Shown piece by piece: positions 11,373 to 24,391 of a stretch of 64,000 nucleotides of DNA. The DNA is from Archilochus colubris (Eukaryota > Chordata > Aves > Apodiformes > Trochilidae). Location of the stretch: NCBI GenBank assembly GCA_023079485.1, contig CM041108.1:2418001-2482000 (forward strand), written 5' to 3'. The translations under genes were made by a program, and so were the position numbers. Numbering within the stretch: position 1 is the stretch's first letter; each line of letters begins with the position of its first letter. The notes under the pieces are model-generated. The model was not told the origin of the DNA, ran no database searches, and saw only the letters and a list, made by a program, of their open reading frames with translations.

Positions 11373-14300
11373 ATGCCGAAGAGACGAGACATCCTGGCTA
11401 TCGTGCTGATAGTTCTGCCCTGGACACTCCTAATCACCGTCTGGCACCAGAGCACCATTGCTCCTCTGCTGGCAGTGCACAAGGGTGAGAGAAACCAAAC
11501 CAAACCAAACCAGTCCGTGCATCCCTCCCTCATCTCCTCTCCCATTTCATCCTCCCGTGGCAGCCATGCTCATCTCAGCTCCCAGCCCATCCTCATGCAG
11601 AAGCCTCCCCACTTCTGCTTGTAGGAACAGCCCAGTGCTCTTAGGGGTTCTTCAGAAACACCCAACTCCAAGCCATGGGATGTGCTTGCTGCACTTGGAG
11701 AGCTCTTTATGGCCCAAATACAGCATCAGTCAGTTTACTGAGTGAAGATGCTTTTCTTTGCTCCCTAATGGTGCCTGAGAGAGGAGTCCCTGCCTGCTGG
11801 CCCCTGCAGCATGCTGCACACAAGTTAGTCCTGCAGGTAAGCTGCAAAAAAAGAGAGCAGAGGGAAGAAAGCTGCCACTTGAGACAGCTGCCCTGGGAGA
11901 CATGAGGCAAAGAGCATTTTTCAAGCGTCCTCAGGAAAGCAGCGAAGTGGTGCTCTTGCTCTTGAAGGAGAAGGCAAGAACCAAGCCCCTCAAATGATGG
12001 TTTGGTGGAGCTACAGTGTTATGAGGGAGTCAGCTTTCACATTCCCTGTGCCACAAAGCATCAAACAGAGCTCTGGCCCAAACCAGATAAATGCAGGAAG
12101 TTCTGGGGGATCCTCTCTGGCTGGAAGGATCTTAATTTTTATCCTGATCTTGGTACAGCAGCAATATCCAAGGGCTGTGAAGAAGCCACATTGCTACTTC
12201 AGTCTTCTTTCTTGACCCACCCCACGTCAAGCAGGGCAGCCTGGGGGGAGGTTTGTCTATGGGGGAGAAGACCAGCTTGTTTTCCCTCTGGTCCCTTTCT
12301 TTGGGAGATTCTCTCCCCTTTTTATTTTAATGTTTGCATTCATCCTCCACAGTTGCTTATCCCTCTGCTGAGCAGGCTCATGGGTGTTTGGAAGTGTCAG
12401 AAACTCTGTCTCCAGCAGCTTTACTTTTCCCCTTGGAGGACTGAGAGCAACCCATGAGGCTTTTTGGGCAGTTCCTAGGGAAAAATCACTTTGATCACCT
12501 CTGGAAAGTGGACAATGTTTCAGAGGATGAAGAATCTGATGGGCTCTAAAATGAGGACTTGAAAGACTACTAAGAATATGCTGTTTGACTCAGTGCCCTG
12601 AAAACTGGGAGCTCTTTGATGGCCACAGCACAGAGCCTGCTCTGACTGCTGTGAACTTACCCATAACCTTGGTAAATCTCTCCCTCTGCTTCTCTGAGCC
12701 CCTGTGGAAAATAAGCAGTGACAAAGATGAACCTGAAAACTCTTGGAAGAAATCATTTTATTCTTGTATTTCTGAGATCCTTTGGTAGTGCATCTCCCCA
12801 CTAGTGAGCACAGGATGGCCGTGCTGGCAGATGCCAGGATTTGCAGCTGGGGTTTTAACCTGCAGGGGTTTGCAAACTGCCTCCAGCACTGTCCTGGCTA
12901 ATTACACCTGTGTCTGTGTCCAATGCATTTTGCAGATTTATTTTTGAGTTGATTCTGGTGTTCTCTGCTTTCAGAGAGCTCTGCTATGTCCCTCAGCCAC
13001 ACACCAGCCATGCCATGGAGGAGGAGGAGGCCTTCATTCAGTTCAGGACTGGTATCAAAGTCCATACTACTGGAAAAGGAGCATGCTATGAAAAAAACAT
13101 TGGGAGTACCCTACTGGGTTGGATCTAAAGTCTGTCTTTTCCTATTCTTTCTCATCTCAAGTTCCTGGTAGTAGCAGGTTTTGCAAAAGCCATGGCTCAA
13201 AGTGTTAGGTGCTCACCAGAGAGCAGCTAGCTCCTATCCTGAATGGAGGTGTCCCTTCATCTCTGCCAGCTCCTAACTGCAGACCATGGCATTCCTGCTG
13301 CTCTGCAGTGGCATAAAAGTGTTCAAGTCACACCTGGAAAAGCGACTGGTTTGTGCATAGCTTTTTTTCTCTTGGCTGATTGTGAACAAGTCTTTATTTG
13401 CAGGGATTTTATGTGTTTGGATCAGTGTATCCTCTGTGTTCTGTTCATTGTTCACATCCACACTACAGAGCAGGCTGCTAGGTTCAGAGATGGTAGGGTC
13501 TTTTTGAGGAGAGGTTAGTCAAAGGCAGGTGAAAGTCTGCAGGAAAAACCTGCAATCACAGGCTGTATTTCTGCTCTCTCTGTCTGAATTTTGAAGTGTG
13601 TCTTTCCCTGCTTTTCTATGCCCCATCCCAGGCCTGTCAGGAGAGCAGTGGGCTCCTGCAGTATCCTGGCCAGATGCTGCTGCTGGAAGAATCTTCACCC
13701 AGTGTTTCCCACCAGTTGTTTCCCTGCCTCCCAGTCCAGGTGCTCCATAGTTTTGAGTCCTGTCCCATTGTGAGTCCTGTGCCCAAAGCACTGGACCTCT
13801 TCAGGAATGACAAGATCACCATTCCATGTTTCTGTTTCCTTTATCTAGATCTAATTTCTGTCCCAAGCCCTTGTCCTGGGTCTTGTTTGGGGCTGGCTTT
13901 CTAACAGCAGGACCTTCTTTTCTCTTGTGTGTTTGTCCCTGATTTATTTCTCTTCTATTATTTATTTCTCCACTTATTCACTAAAGCCTCTACCCGAGCT
14001 TCTTTCCTTTCCTCTGAAACCACCAGGATGGCTTCCCAAACCACCAGGGTTACTTCCCACTAGCCAGCACCCTGCTGGCTCAGGGGTTTTTGGGTTTTTT
14101 TTTTTCTTTTGGAGGAGGGTTGTTAGAAGACCAAGTGCCATGAAGCTTTTTCTCCTTCTCTCTCACCCCTTTGATCAGATGATGGTGGCAGTGACTCCCG
14201 GCGTGACCTCGGCTTGGACTCCAAGGAATACTGCTTGTCAGAGCGGGACATTGTGGAGGTGGTGAGGACAGAATACGTTTATACCCGCCCACCCCCTTGG

Positions 14301-17300
14301 TCAGACACCTTGCCCACCATCCACGTCATCACCCCTACCTACAGCCGGCCGGTCCAGAAGGCAGAGCTGACCCGTTTGGCCAACACCCTCCTGCACGTCC
14401 CCAACCTCCACTGGATCCTGGTGGAGGACTCGCAGCGCCGCACGCCCCTCATCACCCGCCTGCTGCGGGACACGGGCCTCAACTACACCCACCTCAACGT
14501 GGAGACCCCCCGCAACTACAAACTGCGGGGGGACATGAGGGACCCCCGCATCCCCCGGGGGACCATGCAGAGGAACCTGGCCCTCAGGTGGCTGAGAGAG
14601 ACCTTTAACAAAAACAACAGCCAGCCCGGGGTTGTGTACTTTGCCGATGATGATAACACCTACAGCCTGGAGCTCTTCGAGGAGGTAAGGACCACCCTGG
14701 ATGGGGGAGGGTACCAAGGGTGTGTGTGGCTTTCTCTGTGGCCAAGGCATCCTGTGTGATGTCAGGGTTTGTGGACTGGATGTGGCACTCAGTGCCATGG
14801 TCTGGTAACCCTAGGAGTAGTGGATCAAGGGTTGGACTTGATGATCTCAGAGGTCCCTTCCAACCCAGCCAATTCTTTGATCAGGAGGCACAGAGTTTCT
14901 ACTCTGAAGGAAGCTCCTGAGGAGCTGTCTTCCCCTGTGGGAAGCCATCTCCTGCTCTTCAACCTCCCTCTGCAGAAGCACATGCCCAGCAAAAGAAACC
15001 TTGCCCATCCTCCTTTCCTGCCTCACCCTGGAGATTTCTGGCTGGTTCCTGATCCGCTGTTACCCATTTTTGTTCTCCACCACCCATACATATTGCACTT
15101 GGCTGTCTGTTTGTCCATGTTTTCTTCTTGTTTAACAAGTCCCTAGGTTTCTCTGCCTTGCTTGCTGTTTGCATTTGTTTGCTCTCCTCCTGAAGTATCC
15201 CCTGCTTAACTCCTGTAGCTGTCAAGAGCCCAGTTCCTGCTCTGACCACATCCCCAGCTGAGGCAGCTGTGCCCTGTCAGAGTTACACCTGAATGCTGGC
15301 AGCAGAGTCACAGGGCTGGCAGGACATCTTGTTCAGAGGTGCTCTGGGTTGTCACCCACACCAGGAGCCCATGTTGGGCAGCTCTTGCTTCTCCTCCCAG
15401 CAACAGGGACCCTTTGGAGAGGGATTTCTCTCAGCCAGGAAATAAATGCAGAACTCACCTCCAGGGCTCTTCCTCTTGCACCATCAGGGGATTTGAGCAG
15501 GGGAAGGGATGCTCCATATGTGGCCCCTTTCCTTTCCCTGGTGGCTTTCACTTGAGCTTGGATAGCCACAGGAGCAGAGATGCTTTTGAAGCTGCAAGCA
15601 TGTTCTGAAGGTCTTTCTTCCATAGCCCCCCCTGAGACTGTCTCTGGAAGCACTTGAGACTAAACCAGAAAGGATTCCTTTGTTTTCTTGTGTGCTGAGG
15701 TAGGCTTCTCCTCCCGGAGGTGTAGCTGCAGTTTTGAGGTCATTTGGAGCCAATGAAATGTGCTGTGAAATGCAGAAGACACAGACATTGTCCCCTGTGG
15801 ACAAGGGCCAGCATTAGCATGTGTGTAATGCAGAAGGGCAAGTGCCAGAGCCCTTCTGGTCTCATTTGCAGTAATTAGTGGTGATGAGATTAGCTCTGGG
15901 AGAGCCCCCAGCTAAGAGACTGGACTGAGAGCAGAACAGGAGGCTGAGCAGGGACAGGGTGCTTTGGGGTGAGGGGGCAGAATGGCTTTCAAATCATCTG
16001 CCTTGGCAAGCACAGGCATCTGAAGTGTCCCCTGATGGCTCCTCTCTATTTCTGTTGGCTCTGTGGGGAGCAGAGCTGTTCCCCTGGGGAGCAGGAGCAG
16101 CTACAGAGCACCAGGCACCCCTCAGGCCGGTGGAGAGGCTGTCCCTGAGGCTGTGATCTCTGCCTGCTGTGCTGCACTCTGAAGGTGCTTTTAGCCTCAC
16201 GGAGGCTGAGATTGCAGCTCACACTCCTTAGTTTTCAGAAAAAGCACCTCTCTCCCTAGCTGTGCCATTTCTGCTTTTCCAGGTGGCCTTGGACAGGATG
16301 CCTCCTCCCGGGGTTTCCTCGGGAGTCCATGTGGAGGACTGATGCTCCTCAGTTCTAAAAACCTTTGGACAAAAAAAAAAATTAAAAATAAAAATAATAA
16401 TTAAAAAAAAATTAAATAAAAATCACTCTTCAGTCCCAGTTATCCATGGCAGCTTTGTTTTTTCAGTGCCAAACTCCATTACAGTTGCCACTGTTGGTTG
16501 CCACTTTTCTTCTCCAGCTCCATCCATCCATCCATCCATCCATCCTTCTACCCATGCTGAAGCTCTGGGGCGTTTTTCCTCCTTGCAGAACCACCAACCA
16601 AGGGGAGGTTCTTCTGTTCTGCTGGGCTACTGGGAGGTGCAAGCCTCCAGCAGCCCCATCCTCCTGCTTTTCCCACCTCCCCTCTTTTCTCTCTCCTCGC
16701 CTCCAGATGCGCAGCACCAGGAAGGTCTCGGTGTGGCCGGTGGCTTTCGTGGGTGGCTTGAGGTACGAGTCGCCCAAGGTCAACGCTGCAGGGAAGGTCT
16801 ATGGCTGGAAAACTGTCTTTGACCCCCATCGTCCCTTTGCCATAGACATGGCAGGCTTTGCTGTCAACCTCAGGCTCATCCTCCAGAGGTCTCAGGCTTA
16901 CTTCAAGCTGCGGGGAGTCAAGGGAGGCTACCAGGAGAGCAGCCTGCTGAGGGAACTGGTGACCCTCAACGACCTGGAGCCCAAAGCTGCCAATTGCACA
17001 AAGGTAGGGCCTTTGGTCCAAAGGTTTGCTCCCACGGGTGGGTTGTAAGGAGCCAGAGGGAGGAGAAAGCCCCTTGCTTGAAGGGGGACCACCCCCATCT
17101 TGACTGGTGTTTAGAAGTAGTCATTCCTTCGGTTGTGTATTGAAAGGTGTGGAGGGCAGTTGCCTTTTTTAGTTAGAGGTTGCCATGGGCCCTGAAATGT
17201 GGAGTCTGCCCTGCAGCTCTTCCTCTTTCTTATATTACCTCCAGCAAAACATCCTTCATGGGTTTCAGATGGGTTTAGCTGTGGCCTCGCTAATCCCCTG

Positions 17301-20300
17301 GGGCAAGGAATCCCATGGGTGAAATGGATGTTGATTGCTTGACATGAATTCCTCAGGGGGATTTTGAGTCCTGGTACTCCTGGGGAAGGTGGCATCTGGT
17401 GAGATGTGGCCCTCTGGAACCCACCTGAGCTGTCACCCAGCAGTACCAGCCTGATCCAGAATCATTGCTGGGATTCTCCACAGTAACCTGGATCTGTCTC
17501 AGAGATGATGTAGGAATGTCTTAATGCCTGGGATTTTGCTCTGAGCTCTTCCAGGAAAGGCAAGGAGTCCAGGAATAAGGAAGAGGAGTTGAGGGGGGAA
17601 AAGCAACTTTGTTTATTACCTGATAGAGGCTGTGTCTCATTTTTTAAATCTCCATGGCTGTGGCTATGGCTGTCCAGCACTGGGATAAATAACACAGATG
17701 GTCTCCCAAGGGTGGGAGAAGAAACTGGATTAAAATTAGATCTCTGTTTTTGGGCACTGTGTGCCCTACTAGCTAACAAGACAGCACTGATTGGGAGGAA
17801 TGTGTTTCCAAGAGGCCAAGGGAGATGCACAGGTTGCTTGTAGGCTGGTGTACAGAAAATTGGGAGGGTTTACACCATGGCCAGCTTTGTTGTCTTCAGA
17901 ATATTGTCCCTGCTGTAAATAACTGGTGGAAAGAAGCTGTGTTAAGAGGTTGGGGATAGGAAATAAAGGCTGTGGAGGAACCCATGGAGGAAGGAGAAGG
18001 TTTTATCCAGGCAGGAGGGAAAAAAAGGGTGCTGACAGCCAGGCTGCCATGTCAGTGCTGTCCCACACGTGCTGGAGAGGTCAGAGATGGAGAGGAAGCA
18101 GGAATTGCTGGCCAGGATTTGAAGCAGACTGCGTTTCTTTTATTTTTTTTATTTTTTTTTTTTTGGCTCAGCTGTGGGGATCTTACAAGGGTCCTTGTTG
18201 TGAGGGGGATGCTGCCTGCTCCTGGCAGACTTGGAGTGCAGCTTTGCAGGTTCAGCTTTGCCTTTCTGCTTTTAGTGGATGCCAGAAGCCTCCATTTCCC
18301 AGTTGCTGCTTTGCTCACCCCTCTGATGAAGAGAAGGGTTCAGAGAAGGACAGAAGGAGGCTGTGGTTTGGGGTCCTCTTGCCCTAAGATCAGCACTTGT
18401 CATGGTTTGCTTCTGTGAAGCATAACCCTACCCCTGCTTTGCAGTGAGATTTACATGAAAAATTATGACGTGCTCACATTAAGGAGGGATCAGAGAAGTA
18501 TGCAAGATAAACACAGACATCTGTTCTCCAAAAACGCTGCCTTCCCTGTGTGCAGCCCTGCTATTTGTAATATTTATCCTAATTCAGCCCACAAATGCAC
18601 ACTCCTGCAAAAAGCTTCAGCTTTGGCCAAAGACATATATCCTGCTTATTGTCTTTGATTTGGGAACTGCCAAACTGGGACACATTCATGCTCCTCATTC
18701 TCTGTTAACACCTGAAGGAACAAGCTGCAGCCAGGCAGCCCTTAAAGGAGAGGGACTTGGAGTGGCCCAACTTTTGCAAAAGCCTCAGTGTGGGCTGGCA
18801 AGAGAGAACAGACCACAAAATACAAGGTTATTGGAAATGAGGCATCTCTCATTCCAGCTGCTCCAGGAGGCACTGGTGGCAGAAGGACATTTCTGTGGGT
18901 GGGGGAAGATTTTGTGCTCTCGGTAGCAATGGGCTGGGGTTGAAGTGGTGTTTAGAAGTAGTCATTCCTCCTCCTCTCTCATTACCTCTTGGCTGAGTCA
19001 GAGCTGAGGTGAAATTCGTGGGTTAGCAGCTGGGATTTTAGGTGGATGTTGTGAAAGGGAAGTTGGCTGTCTCAGAGCCAACACCTTCAGGAGATCTGCA
19101 CGAAACCACTGCCCAGGTGGAGCTGGAGACTCAGTCCCCCTCACTGCTCACTCCCTTGCACTTGTTGCAGAAACCAGAGCTTCCCTGAGGCATGAAAAAC
19201 ACACTGTTTGTGGAGAAAAAAAATCAAGAAATTGGCTGAGAGGAAAAGCAGGTGCTTCTGTTGTAAATGGCCATCTCCCTCCCACAATAAAGAACACAGC
19301 GTGAGAAATGGTTGAGGCTGCTGTATCGAGCTGCAAACTCTGGAAATTGGTCCATTTTAGTTGATTTAATATAATTGGGTTTATTTGGCAGTTGGCTTTA
19401 ACAACACAAAAGTGGGATCCAGTTTAAAGCAAAGCTAATAATGTGCAGTTGGGGGTCTCCTGTCAGTGGCTACAGCTGCTTAAGTGCAGGGCTGAGTGTT
19501 TATGTGTCAGGAGCAGAAAGAGCTCTCACCTGCTCCTGCTGGAAGGAATTCACTCCCAAGATTTTTCTACTGCTCTGGGCTGCAGGAAGGTTTTTTTTTA
19601 CACTCTGGTTGTTGGGTGAGGAGCTGAGGTAACTGGTGCTTATGTAGTTCAGAGGGACCTGGACAGACTGGAGAGTTGGGCTGATTCCAACGGGATGAGG
19701 TTTAACACAGCCAAGTGCCGGGTCCTGCACTTTGGCCACAACAACCCCATGGGGAGCTCCAGGCTGGGCACAGAGTGGCAGAAAGGGACCTGGGAGTCTG
19801 GATTGCCAGGAAGCTGAACAGGAGCCAGCAGTGTGCCCAGGTGGCCAAGAAGGCCAATGGCATCCTGGGCTGGCTCAGGAACAGCGTGGCCAGCAGGTCC
19901 AGGGAAGGGATTCTGCCCCTGTGCTCAGCCCTGGTGAGGCCACAGCTTGAGTCCTGTGTCCAGTTCTGGGCCCCTCAGCTCAGGAAGGAGATTGAGGTGC
20001 TGGAGCAGGTCCAGAGAAGAGCAAGGAGGCTGTGAAGGGATCCAGCACAAGTCCTGTGAGGAAGGGCTGAGGGAGCTGGGGGTGTTGAGGCTGGAGAAGA
20101 GGAGGCTCAGGGAGACCTCATCACTCTCTACAACTCCCTGAAAGGAGGTTGGAGCCAGGGGGGGGTTGGGCTCTTTTCCCAGGCAACTCTCAGCAAGACA
20201 AGAGGGCAGGGTCTCAAGTTGTGCCAGGGGAGGTTTAGGTTGGAGATGAGAAAGAATTTCTTTCTGGAGAGGGTGATCAGGCATTGGAATGGGCTGCCCA

Positions 20301-22229
20301 GGGAGTAGTGGATTCTCCGTGTCTGGAGATCTTTCCAAAGAGCCTGGATGTGGCACTGAGTGCCATGGGCTGGGAACCACGGGGGGAGTGGATCAAGGGT
20401 TGGACTTGATGAGCTCTGAGGTCCCTTCCAACCCAACCAATTCTGTGATTCTATGATTCTGAGAGCCACTGGTACAGACCTGTTTGGTTTTGCCCTGTTC
20501 CCAGGAAAGTGAGAGCAGCAGCACTGCTGCAGTGGTGAGCAGGAGGGTAATAAAAGCTCCCTCTGATGAGCAGGCTCTGAAGCAGTTGTGGGAGAGGGAT
20601 GAATTGTTGTGTTTTTTTTTTCTTTGGTCCCACTCCAGCCAGCAGTTGGTCTCTACTGCCTTAGTATTAACAGGCAAGATTGAAGCCCCCATGCAGGAGG
20701 TGACTGCTCACATCAGAGACAAATCTGGTCAAACAGTTTCTTGGAGAGGTGGGGATGCTCCTGTGTAACCAGAAAGGTTTGAAAAGCCCTTTTGTTCATC
20801 TTTTAGAAAGGGAAAGTGCCTTTGTTTTTCAGAAAAAGCAGGGACTGGCTATGAAATGGTTTGCAGATACTTGGATGAAATGTGCAGAACACTGTCATAG
20901 CAACAAGAGGGAAACCCCCACCAGGTAGGAAATACCAGTGCTAACAGGTGAAAGGGAAGCTGGAGGCTGCAGCTCTGAAGGCACAGAAATCCTGGTTCTA
21001 GGAGCAAAGCAATAAGTGAAATTGAGGCTGGTGAGGGGAACATATTTCCAACAGCTTCCAGAAGTGTCTGTGCCAGCAGCACAGCACAGCCAGTCCAAAC
21101 TATTTACCTATAACACTCCCCCCTTCCAAGAATGTTAGACCACCTCTTCCAGTTATATTTTTCCCAGTACTCCTCCACAGATCTTGATCTATATTAAACT
21201 TTGCTGCTAAGACTGAGGGAAGCTTTAGCAGAAGCTTCAGTTCTGTTTTTAAGCAAGCTGGGGAGGGGCTTTAAAGTTGCATCACTTTAAAATCCTGCGA
21301 GGTGTTGGACCTGGTGCAGAATGGTGGGTGGCAGCCTGGGGCCAGCATTGAGGGATTTTGAGGGAATATGATGGATTATGAAAGGGCTGTGGGAGGAAAG
21401 GAGTATTCTGTAACTCAGATTGCAGCTCCAAGACAGCCAAGATTGCAACAGAGAACTGGAGCAGCAGTGAGGGCTTCTCAGATTGAGGTGATGTGTGTCT
21501 TCTTAGGGTCTTGAAAGAGTTTAAAAGTGAAAAAGAAGTGACAGCAAGGTTAGGGAGCATATGATGAGGAAAATTCATTTTCCTGTTCCACACCCTCAAA
21601 GGCACTGGTGACAACTGGAGCTGGTGGTGCCCAGGGTTACTGCATCTCCTCTCAGACACAAGTCACACTGTGACCTCAAGTGGTAAAAGCCTTTTCATTG
21701 CCACTCTCAGCCTAGCAAATAGCTCCAGTCTGGCCAAGGATAAATATAAAAATAACCCTGGATAAATATAAAAATAACCCAAGGATGCAGTGAGGTGATG
21801 GCCAAGAACCAGAGTGAGGAACTTGGTCGGTGGGGAAACACAAGTGTGATCCCCCAGGAGTGCCTGGAAAGGTTGATGAGCCTTTTGAGGAAGGTGGTTG
21901 GTAACTATGTGGAAGGAGCAGATTAATGTCCCAAGACAGTACACTGTAAAATGGGTAATTTGTGTGCATTTTGGATAGCAGCAGGCCTGCCTAAATGAAG
22001 TTTTATGCAAGCCTCCTTTCAGCTGTGAATGCACCGTGAGGCTCCAGGGTAGGTGGTTAAATTGCACTATTGATTTAATGTGGAAGAATATTTGTTAGTG
22101 CAGTGAAGAGATGCAGCTAATGACTCCTCTTGGCTTCTGCAGATTTTAGTCTGGCACACAAGGACAGAAAAGCCTGTGCTGGTGAATGAGGGGAAGAAAG
22201 GATTCACAGATCCCAACGTGGAAATCTGA
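11373..22229 (+). CDS. B3GAT1: Galactosylgalactosylxylosylprotein 3-beta-glucuronosyltransferase 1 (GlcAT-P)
   Basis: Four coding exons join in frame: 11373-11484, 14179-14684, 16707-17003 and 22143-22229, giving 333 residues (human 334). The enzyme transfers glucuronic acid from UDP-GlcA in beta-1,3 linkage to N-acetyllactosamine ends and is the key step in making the HNK-1 (CD57) epitope on neural glycoproteins in the Golgi. The sequence shows a type II membrane layout: a short basic cytosolic end (MPKRRD), a hydrophobic anchor at about residues 7-24, a stem, then the GT43 domain. The metal/UDP-binding triad is Asp194-Asp195-Asp196 in [10 protein letters not shown]. The likely catalytic base is Glu283 in [10 protein letters not shown]. 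Possible N-glycosylation sites are NYT, NNS and NCT. The phase at each junction is 1, 0, 0. Exon 2 is much more GC-rich than the flanking introns. The gene is tail-to-tail with GLB1L2. Confidence 0.97.
14776..14880 (+). mobile_element. CR1 3'-end fragment in B3GAT1 intron 2
   Basis: About 100 bases match the tail of the CR1 copies at 5101 and 19649: GGATGTGGCACTCAGTGCCA, then GGATCAAGGGTTGGACTTGA and GAGGTCCCTTCCAACCCAGC. The final octamer repeats are lost. It begins about 90 bases after the exon 2 donor, in sense orientation. Confidence 0.85.
16371..16423 (+). repeat. A-rich low-complexity run
   Basis: The stretch is about 53 bases of A with scattered T (AAAAATAAAAATAATAATT-like), in B3GAT1 intron 2 about 280 bases before the exon 3 acceptor. 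Confidence 0.9.
16520..16545 (+). repeat. (CCAT)n microsatellite
   Basis: About six and a half uninterrupted CCAT units lie in B3GAT1 intron 2, about 160 bases before the exon 3 acceptor. Confidence 0.95.
19649..20462 (+). mobile_element. CR1 LINE, 5'-truncated, in B3GAT1 intron 3
   Basis: This is the longest CR1 copy in the window. It begins within ORF2 ([18 protein letters not shown] in the plus-strand frame), continues through [20 protein letters not shown] and [17 protein letters not shown], then the tail ending GATTCTATGATTCTGAG. The ORF is interrupted by frameshifts and stops. It is in the same orientation as B3GAT1 and nearly an inverted copy of 5101-5771. Confidence 0.92.
21738..21781 (+). 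repeat. 22-bp tandem duplication
   Basis: The unit GGATAAATATAAAAATAACCC plus one base occurs twice head to tail in B3GAT1 intron 3, the second copy identical or nearly so. It looks like a recent slippage duplication with no obvious function. Confidence 0.8.
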
Positions 22230-24391
22230 TGGCACGTGGCTGAATGGAGACCAACGCCAGGTAAGAGCTCACATTTCTGAACAGTGATGAGAGTAAAAAA
22301 GGAAAATACTAGACAATGACAGGAAAAAGAGCTGTTTTAAAGATGCTTTTAATGTCTATTTTTCACATCTCTGTCATTCCCTTACTGCAAAACTTCTCAA
22401 CACCATTAGTTAATCTCCCTTTTTTTTATATCTTAGAGACAAACCCCTTAAGGGGAAAAAACTGGTGAGAGATTGGAGGGGAGAGGAGAAACCCAGGGAT
22501 GAGAGATCAGGCAGAGTTCTATTGTTGAAACAACAAACCCTTGTCTAAACAAGAAGGTTGTCTTATTAACTGCACTAATACAGCTAAAACACAAGGGTGC
22601 AGGATGTGGATTCATCCACCTGCAAACACCTGAGGAAAGCTAAGGCAATATCAGTGAAAACATTTTTCAGGCAGGAAGAAGCTTTCACTGAGAGAAGAGT
22701 TTAATTTCTATCCACATCAAAGCCACACAAAGTCAGTGAAGAGTAAAGGGAGAGTGTGGATTAAAGCCCACAGGGGATATTTGTTTGCCTGAGGTGAGCA
22801 GGTAGGGTCTTCTCCAGTGGAAAGAAGGGAAGAACATTTACTGCTCCTTTGTTCATGCCCTGGCTTCTTCTCACCTTTAATTCCCTGAGCATCCTGGTGC
22901 ATTGAGTCTCCTGTGTCCCCAGAGTGCACTCTGCAGCTGGTTTGCTGGAGTGAAGGGTGGGCTCTTTGCTCCTGCCTGCACCCAGACTGTTGCTGCTCTT
23001 CATTCTTATGGGGAAAAAACAAATAAATGCACAAACTCCCTTTCACTGGAGTCTAGAACCAGGCCTGGAGGGGAGAAGAAGCCTGCTGCTTGTTCTCATT
23101 TCCTCTCCAATAGAGATAAGTGGGAGCAGCAAAGGGAAGGGGTGGGTTTGCTCATCAGTGGTGTATTTTTAACAATAATGAGCTCTTACAGCAGGTTCCC
23201 TTGGGGTAACTGGCTGCAGCCCTGCCTGCTGCAGTGCCTCTCCTTTGCAGGACAGCAGAGGAAAGCCTGCACTGCATCTCATCAGCTCTATATATAGCAG
23301 CTTTGCACAGGCCATAGCTCCTCGGTGCCGTCACAACTGCTTTTCACCAACCACCCAGTTGCCTAGCAGCACAACTCACAGATCTGCAATATAAAGATGG
23401 GGTTTGGGATAGTTCCAAGAGGTGGCAGCTTAACTGCAGCAAGGCAGGAGGGTAATATAGATGCTGGTTGTGTCTCTCTTGCAGAAGATTCCTTCAATGC
23501 ACAGCCTGCAGGGTTCCTCTCCCCAGCATACGACCAGCCAGACGTGGAGTAGCCAGGACCTCTGCTGACTTCCAAGAGTTTTTTTTTTTTTAGCCTACTG
23601 AAAACGAGCAACTCTGCATACATAAGCTACCCGGATTCCCCTGCCCTTCCTCCTGGACTCTGAGCAGAACCAGACAACTCTGGAAGTGGAGAGAAAGCAC
23701 AGAAAACACAGGACTGGCCCCAGCTTCAGGATGGGAGCAGCTGCCTCGCCGGGTGCTGGGTTTGGGAGACGTGCGTGTGCTGGAGGCAGAGCCCAGCTGG
23801 AGTGGGCATCAGCACTGAGGGGGCTGTTCTGCTGTTTTAGAGGACCTGAAAGCAAGGGTGAGAATGCCCCCAGGAGCCTGTTGGCCCCTGAGGACTTGTT
23901 TTACCTGGTACCACACGTACCTTGTGGCTGTGTGTGCAACTGCCTAAGCAGCTCTCTGTTGGTGGAGGGGACAGCTGCCTTCTGAGATGGCACCTTAGCC
24001 CTTAATTTTAAACCTACTTTAAATCAGTGTTTATTAAGCTGCACAAGAAGGGGAGGGTTTTGGGGGATGGTGAAAAGCAAGGCAGGTTGGAACAAACCCA
24101 TTAAGCATCTTGGTTCTCTTTGTATTCCCCTCTCCTTTCCCTTCATTAGTTCCACGGTTTGGGGGCACTCTTGACATAACCTCTGTGTTCCTGGATGGAG
24201 TTATGCTGACAGCATGTGGGAATCTTATTCATCTATGCTAAAATAATTGGTTTTTAATGAGATTGTTGTGGCCACAGACCATAAGACTGCATCCAGGCTC
24301 AGCTCTTGGTTCTGTTTCATTCCAACTTGGTTCACACGAGCATTAGGTGTGGGATTCTCCTCCATGAGGCCAGATTTCTTTAAAAAATAAA
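22230..24391 (+). other. B3GAT1: B3GAT1 3'UTR with a probable intron (22261-23484)
   Basis: After the stop at 22227-22229 the sequence reaches CCAG|GTAAGAGC, an excellent donor, at 22260/22261. A strong acceptor (GTGTCTCTCTTGCAG) ends at 23484. I infer that the 3'UTR continues at 23485 and may end near an AATAAA at 24386-24391. The exon junction lies 31 nt past the stop, below the roughly 50-nt distance that normally triggers nonsense-mediated decay. An unspliced 3'UTR is the alternative. Confidence 0.5.
24386..24391 (+). terminator. Candidate B3GAT1 polyadenylation signal (proximal)
   Basis: A canonical AATAAA lies within TAAAAAATAAAATTAC, about 2.2 kb past the stop codon. It is a candidate by position only. 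Confidence 0.4.

Noticed and set aside
19715..20469. Open frames of about 60-150 residues on both strands around 20 kb
   Set aside because: They are fragments or antisense of the CR1 element.
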